From the NCBI RefSeq assembly GCF_964340395.1, contig NC_135567.1:12848925-12912924 (forward strand): a DNA stretch of 64,000 nt, read 5' to 3'. Shown piece after piece: positions 27,901 through 37,520 of the stretch (position 1 is the stretch's first letter; the number at the start of each line of letters is the position of its first letter). A program made the position numbers and the translations under genes. The notes beneath the pieces were generated by a model. The model saw nothing but the letters and a program-made list of their open reading frames with translations, was not told the origin of the DNA and did no database searches. The DNA is from Glandiceps talaboti (Eukaryota > Hemichordata > Enteropneusta > Spengelidae).

Positions 27901-28371
27901 GTTAAAATCACCCATTAACAGCCAGTTGCAGTCTGAATGTTTAGAATTTAAGTCTAAAATCTGACGGTCTAATAGTTCTACCCCATTACTTTCACCAAAA
28001 TAACGATTTGAACCTTCTGGGGGAATGTAAATACATCCCAAAATTACATCTCTCGAAAGACCAAATACTGTATGGTTTAACTTAAGGAAAACTGCATCGG
28101 GTAGATTTGACTTCAAACGTACTATACCTTTCAAACACCAATTTTTGATAAACACCGTGACCCCTCCCCCACATCTGCCCACACGTGACTTTTTTTCCCT
28201 GTAAGAATGGAATGAACTGAATCCTGCAATGGTTGCCTCTGCTAGTGAACCGACATGAAGCCAGGTTTCCTGGACACAGATTAAATCAAAACTAATTAAA
28301 TAATCATAAAAGGACTTAACAACTAATTTATTTCTTAGCCCCTGTACATTCCAGGAGACTAAGCGTAACAA
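24934..28371 (-). CDS. LINE ORF2: APE endonuclease plus reverse transcriptase
   Basis: This protein nicks target DNA and copies the element's RNA at the nick. Numbering from the TTG at 28371, the apurinic-type endonuclease covers about residues 3-272, with S-W-N (N8), Q-E-T (E35), G-D-F-N (D155, N157) and S-D-H (D265, H266). The reverse transcriptase covers about 510-830, with P-G-P-D-G near 519-523, F-V-D-F-S-K-A-F-D (647-655), R-Q-G-C-M-L-S-P (707-714), catalytic Y-A-D-D (750-753) and K-Y-L-G-F (818-822). A C-x2-C-x9-H-x4-C knuckle lies at 1073-1091. All expected catalytic residues are present and the frame is unbroken. There is no ATG before the endonuclease. The frame runs upstream through 13 sense codons directly to the ORF1 stop, so the true start is uncertain: readthrough, re-initiation or a non-AUG start. 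Confidence 0.95.
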   Translation of the reverse strand: MLRLVSWNVQGLRNKLVVKSFYDYLISFDLICVQETWLHVGSLAEATIAGFSSFHSYREKKSRVGRCGGGVTVFIKNWCLKGIVRLKSNLPDAVFLKLNHTVFGLSRDVILGCIYIPPEGSNRYFGESNGVELLDRQILDLNSKHSDCNWLLMGDFNARTAQDYDYIIDDCISYMPLTHDSYEVDTFNINRKSKDLVTNRFGRRLLELCRDHSIHFLNGRWGNDTLGDFTCIANRGTSVVDYIIASTALFESIPQFDIEERHESDHFPLSCSVNINCHRESTGDSFSYANYSYLVWDKNISNVFNENIISEEGVTRISQVVDLERDDINGLVSKVYEVLNWAAAEYKRETSRSSTRVEHRNMQPKWFNYDCKRAKSDMYKALRKFRKSNNFESLSKYKELKSVFKGLCRESKCNFHKSLLNSLCKPGSQNDIWSLVRYFKRGSRCSAVISSDEWINHFQALHNPVLHKTRFEITVEDFLNNFDSTAVPEDRDIDEILNSPITDVEIMSTLSKLKPGKSPGPDGICNEFYMSSKASVIHLLNFVFNAIFDIGEFPKEWSKGIIVPLHKKGNIQDTNNYRGITLLSSLGKIFTSILNQRLVNWADAIGCITDCQAGFRSGFSTVDNIFALHVIIQKYLCKSKGRFYCVFVDFSKAFDSVNHNMLLYRLCMEGITGKMFRILKAMYSEVKSCVRDKQGLTDYFHCSVGVRQGCMLSPFLFTLFINELNTMLANSGNRGIQITQEFYDLFSLLYADDVTIFGDTPIGLQRLLSVLESFCQKWNLSVNMSKSQIIVFRRGGILKKSEKWFFRGEKMKTVSYYKYLGFMLSSRNQWSKAVETLADQARKAMGIIFRIVKNTGSLPYKEYFKLFDSMVLPVLTYGAEIWGYAKFQVAERVQLKYCKMFLGVKSSTPDVCVLGDCGRFPIAIHTFKKVLSYWYKLLQMPPNRVAKQSYNLAIELDRNNKVSWATQVRCLLFEYGFGEVWYWQGPGDFDIFLCHFLTRTVDIFKQDWWAEVCSKDKLRLYRNFKFLFQSEDYILLKMETKFRRALACLRSSGLELAVEKGRALGIDLEDRTCKICMSTNIEDEYHFTLVCPLYQNLRQKYLPEWSYVNPTIEKFYSLMSSNKGPVILNLAAYVYRADVLRKEFC

Positions 28372-28413
28372 TGTTTTATCTACACTATCTGTCGGGCCTT
28401 GGCCACACCTCTA
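28372..28413 (-). promoter_or_regulatory. ORF1-ORF2 joint: in-frame UAG, no AUG for ORF2
   Basis: The ORF1 stop TAG is followed in the same frame by AGG TGT GGC CAA and nine further sense codons, then TTG TTA CGC and the endonuclease S-W-N motif. There is no ATG in this stretch. The next Met in ORF2 is far inside the endonuclease, so starting there would destroy it. ORF2 must be made by stop readthrough, re-initiation at a non-AUG codon, or from a shorter RNA. Confidence 0.75.
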
Positions 28414-29643
28414 TTTTCTTTTGTCTTGTCTAATCACAGAATCAATATTTTCTTTATAGACATACACACACTTCCAACCCTCCTCATAACTTACAAGTTT
28501 CTTGTAGTTCACAAAGGCTTTTATGTTTCTTTCTTTCAACTCTTTTCTCTTTCCGAACAGCTTTCTTCTAATAAAGTTAGTATGTTCAGAAAAATGTTCT
28601 TCGACGTAAATGTCCGTTCCTTGTAGAGTTTTCCCTTTCGATAATATCTTCTCTTTGTCTTTAAAGCTGCGACACATGGCTACTATTGGTCGGTTTGCTC
28701 TAAATCCCGTTGTCATTCTATGTACCCTTTCAAACTGTATGTCGTCCTTGATGTCCATTTGCTCCGAAACTATTTCTTTAATTTTCCTTTCCGTGTCTTC
28801 CCACGTTTCCCTTTCATTTTCTTTAATGCCTCGAAAGATTAGATTGTTACGTTTTGACCGGTCTTCTAATTCGGAATTTAGAATGCGTAAATTTGTTACC
28901 TCCGTTTCTAGCTTTGCTACGTCGTCTTCTAAACTGTCCAGTCTTCGTAGTTTTTCTTTATTGTCTTCGGCAACTTGCCTAACTTCTCCGATAGCTTCTT
29001 CCAGGTTGTTTAACTTTGTTTCCATTTTATCCATTTTCTTGTTCAATGTATTTGTGTCTTTCTTTAAGTCTTTCATGCTGTTTTGTATCTCTCTCAAAAC
29101 CGTCATTATGTTCTCATCTGGATTTGGCGAGGCTGGGCGTAGCTCACCCGTACGCGTTAGTTTAGCCTGCCGCGTATCAGGCCCCGGGTTGAGTTCTACA
29201 TCTCCGGATAGTTGCAGCAGTCGGCCTACATATGGGTTGCTGATTACAGTCGATGTCATAAATCGGACAGTTTCCAGAAGCCAAGAGCCATCGTAGTATG
29301 GGGTTTTACTCCGAAAGCTGGAAAAAGTACCAAGAGTTCTATTTGCATTTGTTATTGATGTGCAAATAAAGTTACCATCTTCGAATTCCACGACTACAGA
29401 TGTAGTTATTCTACCCGATGCATACAACCATTCGTGGAAGGTGTCAATTCCGCGAACAATGCCAAAAGCTGACAATGTTATGCATGTACATACAATTATG
29501 CAGCATGCTAAACGATATGCAAGTTCGACCTGCAAAGACCAAGTTGAAAATGGCGTATATTCGGTAATAGCCACTCCTCTCCAACTGCTTGGATGGTGAA
29601 AACTGCCGATTCTCGCCCTCCACAAACTATTATCCACTCCCAT
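28411..29643 (-). CDS. LINE ORF1: membrane segment, 2A peptide, coiled coil, RRM-like nucleic-acid-binding protein
   Basis: This is the 410-residue first ORF of the element, starting at ATG 29643. Residues 1-40 are followed by a hydrophobic stretch at about 42-63 (L-A-C-C-I-I-V-C-T-C onward), a probable signal anchor or signal sequence. At 147-155 lies G-D-V-E-L-N-P-G-P, the full 2A consensus, which lets the ribosome skip one peptide bond between the last Gly and Pro. Residues 180-262 form a charged heptad-rich coiled coil. Residues 265-410 resemble the RRM-like and C-terminal domains of L1-type ORF1 proteins (R-N-N-L-I-F-R-G near 265-272). Skipping would release a 154-residue hydrophobic leader and a 256-residue RNA-binding chaperone starting with Pro. 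The TAG stop at 28413-28411 is in the same frame as ORF2. Confidence 0.92.
   Translation of the reverse strand: MGVDNSLWRARIGSFHHPSSWRGVAITEYTPFSTWSLQVELAYRLACCIIVCTCITLSAFGIVRGIDTFHEWLYASGRITTSVVVEFEDGNFICTSITNANRTLGTFSSFRSKTPYYDGSWLLETVRFMTSTVISNPYVGRLLQLSGDVELNPGPDTRQAKLTRTGELRPASPNPDENIMTVLREIQNSMKDLKKDTNTLNKKMDKMETKLNNLEEAIGEVRQVAEDNKEKLRRLDSLEDDVAKLETEVTNLRILNSELEDRSKRNNLIFRGIKENERETWEDTERKIKEIVSEQMDIKDDIQFERVHRMTTGFRANRPIVAMCRSFKDKEKILSKGKTLQGTDIYVEEHFSEHTNFIRRKLFGKRKELKERNIKAFVNYKKLVSYEEGWKCVYVYKENIDSVIRQDKRK
29179..29205 (-). other. 2A ribosome-skipping motif in ORF1
   Basis: The nine codons GGA GAT GTA GAA ... CCG GGG CCT spell G-D-V-E-L-N-P-G-P, a complete match to D-V/I-E-x-N-P-G-P. 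It is known from picornavirus-type sequences and from several invertebrate non-LTR retrotransposons. The preceding R-L-L-Q-L-S supplies the hydrophobic, helix-forming context that active 2A sequences need. Confidence 0.92.
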
Positions 29644-29760
29644 GTTGTCCTGTATACCTTTATATGTTATACAGTGCGCAAATTAACCGTTTAGTCTTCT
29701 TCTCGAGGGAAAAAATTACAGTTTTTGAAGAGCGATAACGATACGTCCGCTTTCTGTACA
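29644..29760 (-). promoter_or_regulatory. LINE 5' UTR
   Basis: These are the 117 bases between the inferred element 5' end and the ORF1 ATG. Non-LTR elements usually carry an internal promoter here, but I recognise no specific motif. The boundary is fixed by the target-site duplication. Confidence 0.6.
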
Positions 29761-29767
29761 TACCATA
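29761..29767. repeat. Target-site duplication, right copy (TACCATA)
   Basis: This is the second copy of the 7 bp duplication. The B-type intron sequence resumes straight after it (TAATAGTTAGTTCTCAG), matching the B1 and B2 introns. Confidence 0.85.
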
Positions 29768-30059
29768 TAATAGTTAGTTCTCAGAATAAGAAGATGGAAG
29801 GCGAAAAACGAAGTAACTGTTTGTTTCGTAGGCAACCAAGTTGCCAATTTGAAGTCTGCCTTTCGGCAACGTGATTGTTACTTCTCAGGACAAACAGACT
29901 ATGATAAATGTTCACCGCTAGATGACGCCGTGACGAATAAATTATCCCATACATGGCGAAGTTCATCTATTGGTGAAAATTTGCCTTTTCACTTTGTACC
30001 TGTGTTTTTGTAATAGACATCTTAGCTTTCAAATATCTGTTTGCATTTCTCCACGACAG

Positions 30060-30302
30060 ATACAACACCACCAAGTGTGATCTGTCCTTTAGACCAACTA
30101 GAGGAATATGATTATGGAGGTACAACAGCCGTGGTGACATACACTGGTGAATCAGCCACAGACAATTCTGGAAGTACACCAACAGTGTCTTGTAGTCCTG
30201 CTTCAAATACAACCTTCCCAAGTGGAACAACCACAGTAACATGCTCAGCCACAGATGATTCAAACAACACAGGGAATTGTACTTTCACTGTTACGGTGCA
30301 AG
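30060..30302 (+). CDS. HYR exon B4, downstream of the LINE
   Basis: This 243 bp phase 1-1 HYR exon has the CCACGACAG acceptor of B1-B3. It differs from B1-B3 at a few codons (T-Y-T-G-E, A-T-D-D-S, G-N-C-T-F), so it is somewhat more diverged. Once the insertion is removed it falls on the 547 bp period. Confidence 0.9.
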
Positions 30303-30635
30303 GTATTGACCACATATTAGTTAGGTCTCAAAATAGGAAGAAGGAGGGCGAAAAAAAAGAAGTAAATGTTTGTTTTACAAGCAACCAAGTTGCTATTTTG
30401 AAGTCTACACCTCGACAAGGTGACTGTTACTTTTTCCAGTACAAACAGACTATGATAACTATTCACTACTAGATGGCGCTGTCATGGAAAAAAGGAAAAA
30501 CATTATCCCAGACATGACTGAGTTCATATATTATGAATATTTACCTTTTTGTCAGTATCTTTAGTTTCTTTTGGCATGTGAACATTCATGTTACAAATTT
30601 TATTAAGATACAAATTTGTTTTCTTTTTTTCACAG

Positions 30636-30878
30636 ATACGACGTCCCCTAATGTGACTTGTCCTGGAGACCTACTAGAGGAATATGATTATGGAGGTACA
30701 ACAGCCATAGTGACATTTGTTGGCGAATCAGCAACTGATAATGATGGCACATCACCTGTCGTTACTTGTAATCCAAATTCAGGTTCTACATTTAATAGTG
30801 GAATCACCGTTGTCACATGTACAGCCTCAGACGCTGCAGGAAATTCTGAAAGCTGTACATTCAACGTAACTGTACAAG
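30636..30878 (+). CDS. HYR exon B5, most diverged copy
   Basis: This 243 bp phase 1-1 exon lies between TTTTTTTCACAG and AAG/GTATGTAA. It keeps E-Y-D-Y-G-G-T-T-A of type B, but the second half differs widely (D-N-D-G-T-S-P, S-D-A-A-G-N). The four cysteines are in place. It appears to be the edge copy that escaped homogenisation. No further HYR exon was found downstream in the window. Confidence 0.9.
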
Positions 30879-31184
30879 GTATGTAATAGTATCTACATTG
30901 TCAAGATGGGAACCAGTTGAGCATTTTGAGAATGGAATTACTGCAGACAGTAAAAGCGATCAAATGTAATAAGTGAGAACATGACGTGCAGGCCATAACC
31001 TTCCTTTATGGAAATCCGATCGCGACGTGCGAACTGCGACTACCAGTTGCAAAGCTGCGACTTAATCGTTCTATTTTACTTTCGGATATTTTGGGGTTAT
31101 TGTAGGGGCGCCTTCAAGATACAGCACGTCAGGTAGCATTTTCCCTGCGAATCCGGCTAATGGTTCCCGTATAATTATATGTAA
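30879..31184. other. Intron or intergenic, no gene seen
   Basis: The first bases are the B5 donor intron. The sequence then turns richer in GC and CpG (around 31010-31060). No conserved motif or convincing frame was found. Confidence 0.5.
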
Positions 31185-31392
31185 CGCTGTAGACTGTCGA
31201 GAGTCGTTCGTTCCTTTTTTTCTATGTTTCCTCTTAAACAAAGTCGTCGCCTCGTTTCGTAGCACTGAATACTAATGCGTAAGGATAGCAATATACGCGG
31301 TTATAGTTTTGCTCCGGATCGGAGCGAGGCGATGACTTTAGTTTTAGATAAAACGTAGCAAAACAGTCACGAACAACTCTCGACAATCTAGT
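31185..31392. repeat. Imperfect foldback, arms about 75 bp
   Basis: Bases ~31190-31265 (GACTGTCGAGAGTCGTTCG ... GTCGTCGCCTCG) read as the imperfect reverse complement of ~31318-31392 (CGAGGCGATGACTTTAG ... CGAACAACTCTCGACAATC). The spacer is about 50-60 bp. This shape suits a MITE or the remains of a DNA transposon terminal repeat. No transposase was seen. Confidence 0.6.
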
Positions 31393-32140
31393 AACTCAGA
31401 CATGCGTACTATACTATCGGTCCAGCGAAAAGCAAGATGGCTGCCACTCTGTTCTTAGGCTGTGTGCATCATCCAACTCATAAATACTGTTACGACGCTG
31501 AATTAGGCAGCTGCAAGATATTGGCCTGTATTCAGTGGTAAACTCAAACCCACTCGGTTAGCTGTCACAGAGGTATCGATATCTTAAGACAGTAAGAAAC
31601 TCACAAGGACGAAATATTACTTTTGGGTTGAACGACTTATACGATTTGCAGCATGGGGAACGATTCATTTCAGCTCCACAGTTAATTACAGTCAAACATC
31701 AAAGTTCCTTTAAGTATTTTCAGCTTAGCTAATGGTCTTGCTAAAACCCGCTGGTACAGCTACCAAGTCTAGTCGCCAACTCCAGTGTGGGGAGATGCAC
31801 ATTCCAATGCTTCTTAAATCGCATACGTCATCAACATTTTTATTGAAAACATTGTTCATTCCGTAATACAAATATGGTTAACAAACAAATTGTTTACAAC
31901 AAAAGATCCTCTCTTAACCTTATTAAGTAAATGTTTATTAATATAATTAATTCAACCCAGCAATAAGCAGTTTGTTGAACCGTCCTAAATAGTCCTAGCT
32001 AAACAGCTGTTGATTCAATTGGGACACAATTTATCACTTTTTGATGACATGTGACCTCTACTCATTAGGATAGAATAACATTACTTGACCCGGCTCTGTC
32101 TCATTAATCAATGTGGCCTTATCACTTGTGTCTTTTTGTC
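31393..32140. other. No recognisable feature
   Basis: This is AT-rich non-coding sequence. Short frames are broken by stops and no repeat family could be recognised. Confidence 0.5.
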
Positions 32141-32525
32141 AACAGTGGAATTATCGAATCATAATTGTTTATTTTGTGACTCGTAACAATATTACACATG
32201 GTGTTGATATAGGCTTCAAAGGACACAGAAGTACTAGAATTTGCAATAATTGGCCTTCAACTCGAATCTATTACAATGCAGATGAAACGTATTAAACGTT
32301 TCGGAGTAGTGTTTCTGTGTGACAATGCAGAAATTGTTGCTGTCTTAACCAGTGATACATCAAAACATAAATCAAGTACGGGCCCAGTACGTAAATTATT
32401 CTTCATCTGCGCGAAATATAACTCCAAGTGCTCAGCCAGACACTTGCCCATAGTAAAAAATGTAATTATTGCTGATGCCTTATCTCGCTCCAAATTCACT
32501 GTTAAGATCATTCCTTTAGTGTGGC
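32140..32525 (+). pseudogene. DIRS-like retroelement remnant (RT start joined to RNase H end)
   Basis: The first part codes H-G-V-D-I-G-F-K-G-H-R, similar to the N-terminal edge of DIRS-type reverse transcriptases. About 80 bases here recur almost unchanged at ~44057-44137. It is followed directly by an RNase H-like piece with V-V-F-L-C-D-N-A-E near 32300 and N-V-I-I-A-D-A-L-S-R near 32460-32490, with H-L-P before it. The catalytic middle of the reverse transcriptase is missing, so this is an internally deleted copy. A Gypsy-type origin is possible; DIRS fits the G-F-x-G motif better. Confidence 0.5.
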
Positions 32526-32640
32526 AACACCAGTTCAACCTCCCTCTCAAAATCCGTCTCTTGCCAACTTTAGCAATATTTAAATCTGAACTCAAGACTC
32601 ATGCTTTTGAAATAGCCTTTTATTAACATGCATTTCTCTA
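32526..32640 (+). pseudogene. C-terminal scrap of a CR1/L2-type LINE ORF2
   Basis: The frame codes F-N-L-P-L-K-I-R ... F-K-S-E-L-K-T-H-A-F-E-I-A-F and a stop. This is the typical carboxy end of CR1/L2-like ORF2 proteins. It is fused directly to the DIRS-like piece upstream. Confidence 0.6.
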
Positions 32641-33065
32641 TTCGCTGGGAGGTTTTTTTAATGTTTTATTATAACTGAATGTTTGGTGTGCGTATATTGT
32701 CAGTGTATATCCTTCGAACCACAGTCTGTGTCCAGTAGTAAATTCAACAAAATCTTCATTTCATCAACTTGACACCGAATACCCTAATCATCGTTCGTGG
32801 TCCAACGCTTTTTAATGTGTATAACTACGTTTCCGGTACAGAAAGAGTTGCTACTCAAGGTTGTCTGTAATGTTTTCATGTTGATAATTCGTCTTTATAC
32901 ACGTGTTGTGCTAGGGATAAGGCCACTGGGATGGCTAGCAATCTAGAGTAATTATCATGAATCTCAGACGTATTATATATCTTTGATGTCGGCCACCTAT
33001 CTGAATCTGTCATAATTATTTTACTACAATTTCGGGTCATCTGTCTGGCGAGGGAATTAAGGATA
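32641..33065. other. No recognisable feature
   Basis: This is AT-rich sequence after the LINE scrap. No coding or structural signal was seen. Confidence 0.5.
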
Positions 33066-34172
<1,107 letters not shown>

Positions 34173-35146
34173 TTAGGTGATAGATGCTCTATTGAAGTTG
34201 GACAAATAAAACTTATTCTCGTGTCGGCATTTGGATATCAACTCAGTTCTTTTGTTTAGTGTGGAGCTTTTGTCTACTTTAATAATAGATAGTTTTTCGG
34301 TTAAACACAGGTTGCATCGTTTTGTTTTATTGGTGTATGCTTGGGCTTTCTTGCTGATGGACCAGGATACGGAAAAAGGCTCATTGTTTCTTTTCAGTTT
34401 CCAAATGTGTTTTGATAGTTCTGTGCTGTTTTCGTGTTTTTCATGTTTGAATGTCTGTTTGTGGTTGGCGTATCTCTGTTTGAAGTTGTTCTCTGTTAGA
34501 CCGATATATACTTTTGTTTGTTTTCCGTGGACGGTGGCTTGGTATACGATGTTTTCCGTTTGGCATTCGCCGTTCAGAGGGCAGGTGTCTTTCTGTCTGC
34601 AATTGCAAGGTTTTTGAGTGGGTTTAGTTTCGCTGTTGGAGATGGTGGCGTTATGCGCTTTGATTATGGTAGCCATGTTTGGCATGCAGCTATAACTGAC
34701 TTTGACATTGTTTCTGTTGAATATTTTGTGTAACTTAGAGTCTGCTGGGAAATGTTTAGTGATTAAGTTGAGGAATCGTTTGCCTACATTGGTGGCTACG
34801 TTTTTGCTATATGGTGGGTTAAACCAGATGGTGTTTCTATTTCTGTTTTTCTTGTTTTTCTGCGTCGGGGTGCTGGTGTACGTGATGTTCTCTTTGTGGC
34901 CGCTGGTTTTTAGTGCATTTTGGTACAGTGGGGCTGCCTGGTTGAAGATGTGTTCGTCGGATGATATGTCGGAAATTCTACGGCCGATGGCTGACGATAT
35001 GTTCTTGATGATGCCGGGTGGGTGGTTAGACTGCGTGTGTATGTACATGGGGTTGTCGTTGGGTTTTCTGTAAGGGTAATATTTACCGTTGTTGAGGTTG
35101 AGCGTTATGTCTAGAAAGTTGACGGTTTTCAGATTGGTGAGTATGG

Positions 35147-35148
<2 letters not shown>
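34173..35148 (-). pseudogene. Penelope-like element: C-terminal fragment with GIY-YIG endonuclease
   Basis: The open frame from Met at 35048 codes 291 residues. It extends upstream without stops to ~35148 (N-L-K-T-V-N-F-L-D-I-T-L-N-L), the linker after the reverse transcriptase in this family. In the 291-residue numbering, a cysteine cluster C-N-C ... C ... C lies at 148-162. It precedes a GIY-YIG nuclease with Y169, Y181-I-G183, R192 and E251 (L-C-L-T-E-K). The reverse transcriptase itself is absent: a TA microsatellite cuts the frame at 35148. This is therefore a 5'-truncated copy, although the surviving part is free of stops. Confidence 0.85.
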
Positions 35149-35151
<3 letters not shown>

Positions 35152-35190
<39 letters not shown>

Positions 35191-35277
35191 CTCGGTGAGT
35201 ATCAATCTGCTAAGACAGTGCTCTATACCGCAGTGGCAGAGCGTAATAGTTTTATATATATATATATACATATTTGC

Positions 35278-35347
<70 letters not shown>
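35152..35347. repeat. TA-rich tracts around a short unique segment
   Basis: TA runs lie at 35152-35189, 35253-35269 and 35281-35347. Between them is a ~55 bp piece (minus strand CGGTATAGAGCACTGTCTTAG). It looks like a fragment of the same element family; I cannot name it. Confidence 0.8.
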
Positions 35348-36285
35348 ATTCTGTAAAACAAATGGTAAAATGGGTATTTTAAAATAGCAATACAGATATG
35401 ACCATTTATCTGTGAACTTTAGTTTTTAAGCTCTCGATGGATGTAGTCCGGGATGGGGGCTTATAGATGGGCTCCATCTGTCGATGCGTCTGTGCGTATG
35501 TGCATCCCTGCATCTGTGCATCCGTGCATGCATCCGGAGCTGCTTTGAGATGTGCTGTAATTTAGACAACTTAGACCCCGTTTGTGGTAAAAAAATGTGA
35601 GTTTGCTTTGAACTTGTAGAAGAAGACATTAAGTCATATTTCCGACTTGTAACTATCATCAAAATCTATATGTGTAGTGTGACCTGCAAAATTTTAAAAT
35701 GACCTATCGTATGCGCAACGAATCAACAGTTTCATGTGCCCATGGCCATTTCCTAGAGTGGGGAGCATGTCTTGGGTAGCTTGAAAACTACACACTATTA
35801 TCATTATCTAGCCACATAATTGGTTACTTATCAACATACACATAAGATGATATTTTTGGCCATTGTGGCAAAGCGATGAGCAAGTAGACCACATTGGCGG
35901 ACAATCTATGCTAAAAACTTCACTCATAATTCATACCGCTACGTCACCATTTCATTCTCACTAAAACTGAAGCTATTTCTTTTTGAGCTTCACAAAGCCT
36001 TGTTACTAGATCGAACTCATTATGTCAATTTACTGTTCACTAAATGATCTTAGCTAAACAGTGGTTCACACATAATGTTACATGTAAAACATCGTTTTAG
36101 AATAAACGGATCTCCCAGTGTATACTTCAGGTTAACTGTTCTCTTCAGCGACATACCATTTGTATTAAAAGTTTTTACATCTGTCTCCGTCAAGTTTAAA
36201 GTTAATGCTGTTGTTCATGGCATGGAACTTAGTTTGTGCACTGCTCTACTTCACGTAGTGTGGGGTTATATGTGCTCTGTACAGT
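35348..36285. other. No gene recognised
   Basis: A low-complexity stretch with GCATC/GTGCATCC repeats lies at ~35470-35540. The rest is AT-rich and non-coding. Frames to about 130 codons overlap the palindrome downstream but resemble nothing known and show no splice-bounded module. Confidence 0.5.
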
Positions 36286-36321
36286 CTGATAAGTGCCCTA
36301 AGGCCCTAGGGCACTTATCAG
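36286..36321. repeat. Perfect 15 bp inverted repeat with 6 bp loop
   Basis: CTGATAAGTGCCCTA at 36286-36300 is the exact reverse complement of 36307-36321, with AGGCCC between. It would form a strong cruciform or hairpin. No terminator role is implied in this eukaryotic context; it may be a foldback remnant. Confidence 0.85.
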
Positions 36322-37520
36322 AGTTCGTTCTAGGAGTGCATATTTTCAGACAATCAGCTAATTGTTCATTGTTAATTTACATAGGTATTGTTGCTTTAAT
36401 TGACCTTCGTATTACATGTATAGATTTTGGTCTTCCTGATGGATACCTCTGTAGAAGAGGCTCAACCAGTCGATAACTGTTGAATGACAACGGCTAAAAA
36501 AAACATCGTTCTTCGAGTGCATTAAGGCAAGGTTGAAAGTGAGGGCGCCCTCTAACAGCAAACATAATTGAGAATCATGTAGTACCATTAATATTATAGT
36601 GAAAAAAGCTATGCCTTAACATACTTGAGTTGCTGTCGTATGTCATCTGTCCAGGGGCAGTACGTGTGTCACAGATGACATATTCATATTTTCAGTAAAC
36701 TTAATATTTTAACAACATCGCATGTCGTAGTTTGACTGAAAGGTCAATAGACTGTCTCAAGGATATCGGATTCAGACCACACAGGATTCCAAGCATACTC
36801 GAATACATGAGACGACAGTCTGCATTTCATAAATATCTGGGATTCATAGTGATCATTCATCAATGTTTTCAGAATACTTTTAGGGCATGATAACGCCCAG
36901 AAAAGCGTTATATGGATTGCATTAATTATTTGGCCATTGGCCATGAGTTATGTAAATTTAGACTTTAAGGACGTCACAATAAGGAACACTTGGGACTGAC
37001 AGGCACTCAGTTCTTGGTAGGGGCACTTGGCTTCGCGGGAAGTCAATGGACTAGGCACTATGCTGGGTGTTGGCCTTGGTTTCCAGTGTAGACTAAAAAC
37101 ACAAACTGTGTATAGTCTGAGCTAATTCCCTTAAAGTTCAAGTGTGATCCTGGTACGTACATACAGAAGTTGAGTCGGATATGAGATATGAGAGTGATTC
37201 GAGTGCTATTACTTGGTCTGTCAGCTGTGTGCGAAGATCAGAAAGTAATACGTGACTGTCTACAACCCCCAGGGGAGAGATCACCGGGGGTAAATTAAGT
37301 CAAAGATGTCACTTCGTCTCATACTCACCATACTTACACATCCTATTCTAAAGTTTTACCCAGGTGGAAAGACCTGGTCAAATCTGAATTTTAGCATAGT
37401 GTTTATCTGATATGATTTCACAATACGAGTTGTAATTTAAAGTCATTTTACACTCTATACATTTAGATCACGCACAGAAGACATGGGGGTAGTTATTTCA
37501 GTGTGCCCTCTGTAACCTTT
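36322..37520. other. No gene recognised; one small stem-loop
   Basis: ATGTCATCTGT and ACAGATGACAT near 36639-36680 form an 11 bp inverted repeat. The rest carries no convincing frame or repeat. Confidence 0.5.

Larger units (their letters stand above)
24839..29760 (-). mobile_element. Full-length APE-type LINE retrotransposon with 2A-bearing ORF1
   Basis: The element is 4922 bp and inserted antisense to the host gene, inside the intron after HYR exon B3. It has a 5' UTR of about 117 bp, ORF1 (410 residues), ORF2 (about 1145 residues) and a 3' UTR of about 95 bp ending in CAATAAACCATTAT, with no long poly-A. Both ORFs are free of stops and frameshifts and the target-site duplication is perfect, so the insertion is probably young and post-dates the expansion of the 547 bp HYR units. 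The domain order (coiled-coil/RRM-like ORF1; APE endonuclease, reverse transcriptase and C-terminal zinc knuckle in ORF2, no RNase H) fits the CR1/L2/Tx1-like group. The exact clade needs a phylogeny. Confidence 0.92.

Noticed and set aside
28610-29296. Plus-strand 228-codon frame opposite LINE ORF1
   Set aside because: It is antisense to the coiled-coil region, giving an artificial Ser/Leu/Phe-rich translation. ORF1 on the minus strand explains the conservation.
34231-35073. Plus-strand frames opposite the Penelope-like endonuclease
   Set aside because: They are shadows of the minus-strand GIY-YIG frame.
35190-35245. Short unique segment between TA tracts as a tRNA gene
   Set aside because: I could not fold it into a cloverleaf with proper anticodon and T-arm. 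It is more likely a retroelement scrap.
36075-36476. 133-codon plus-strand frame
   Set aside because: It spans the 36 bp palindrome, resembles no family known to me, and has neither module-like splice borders nor repeat partners.
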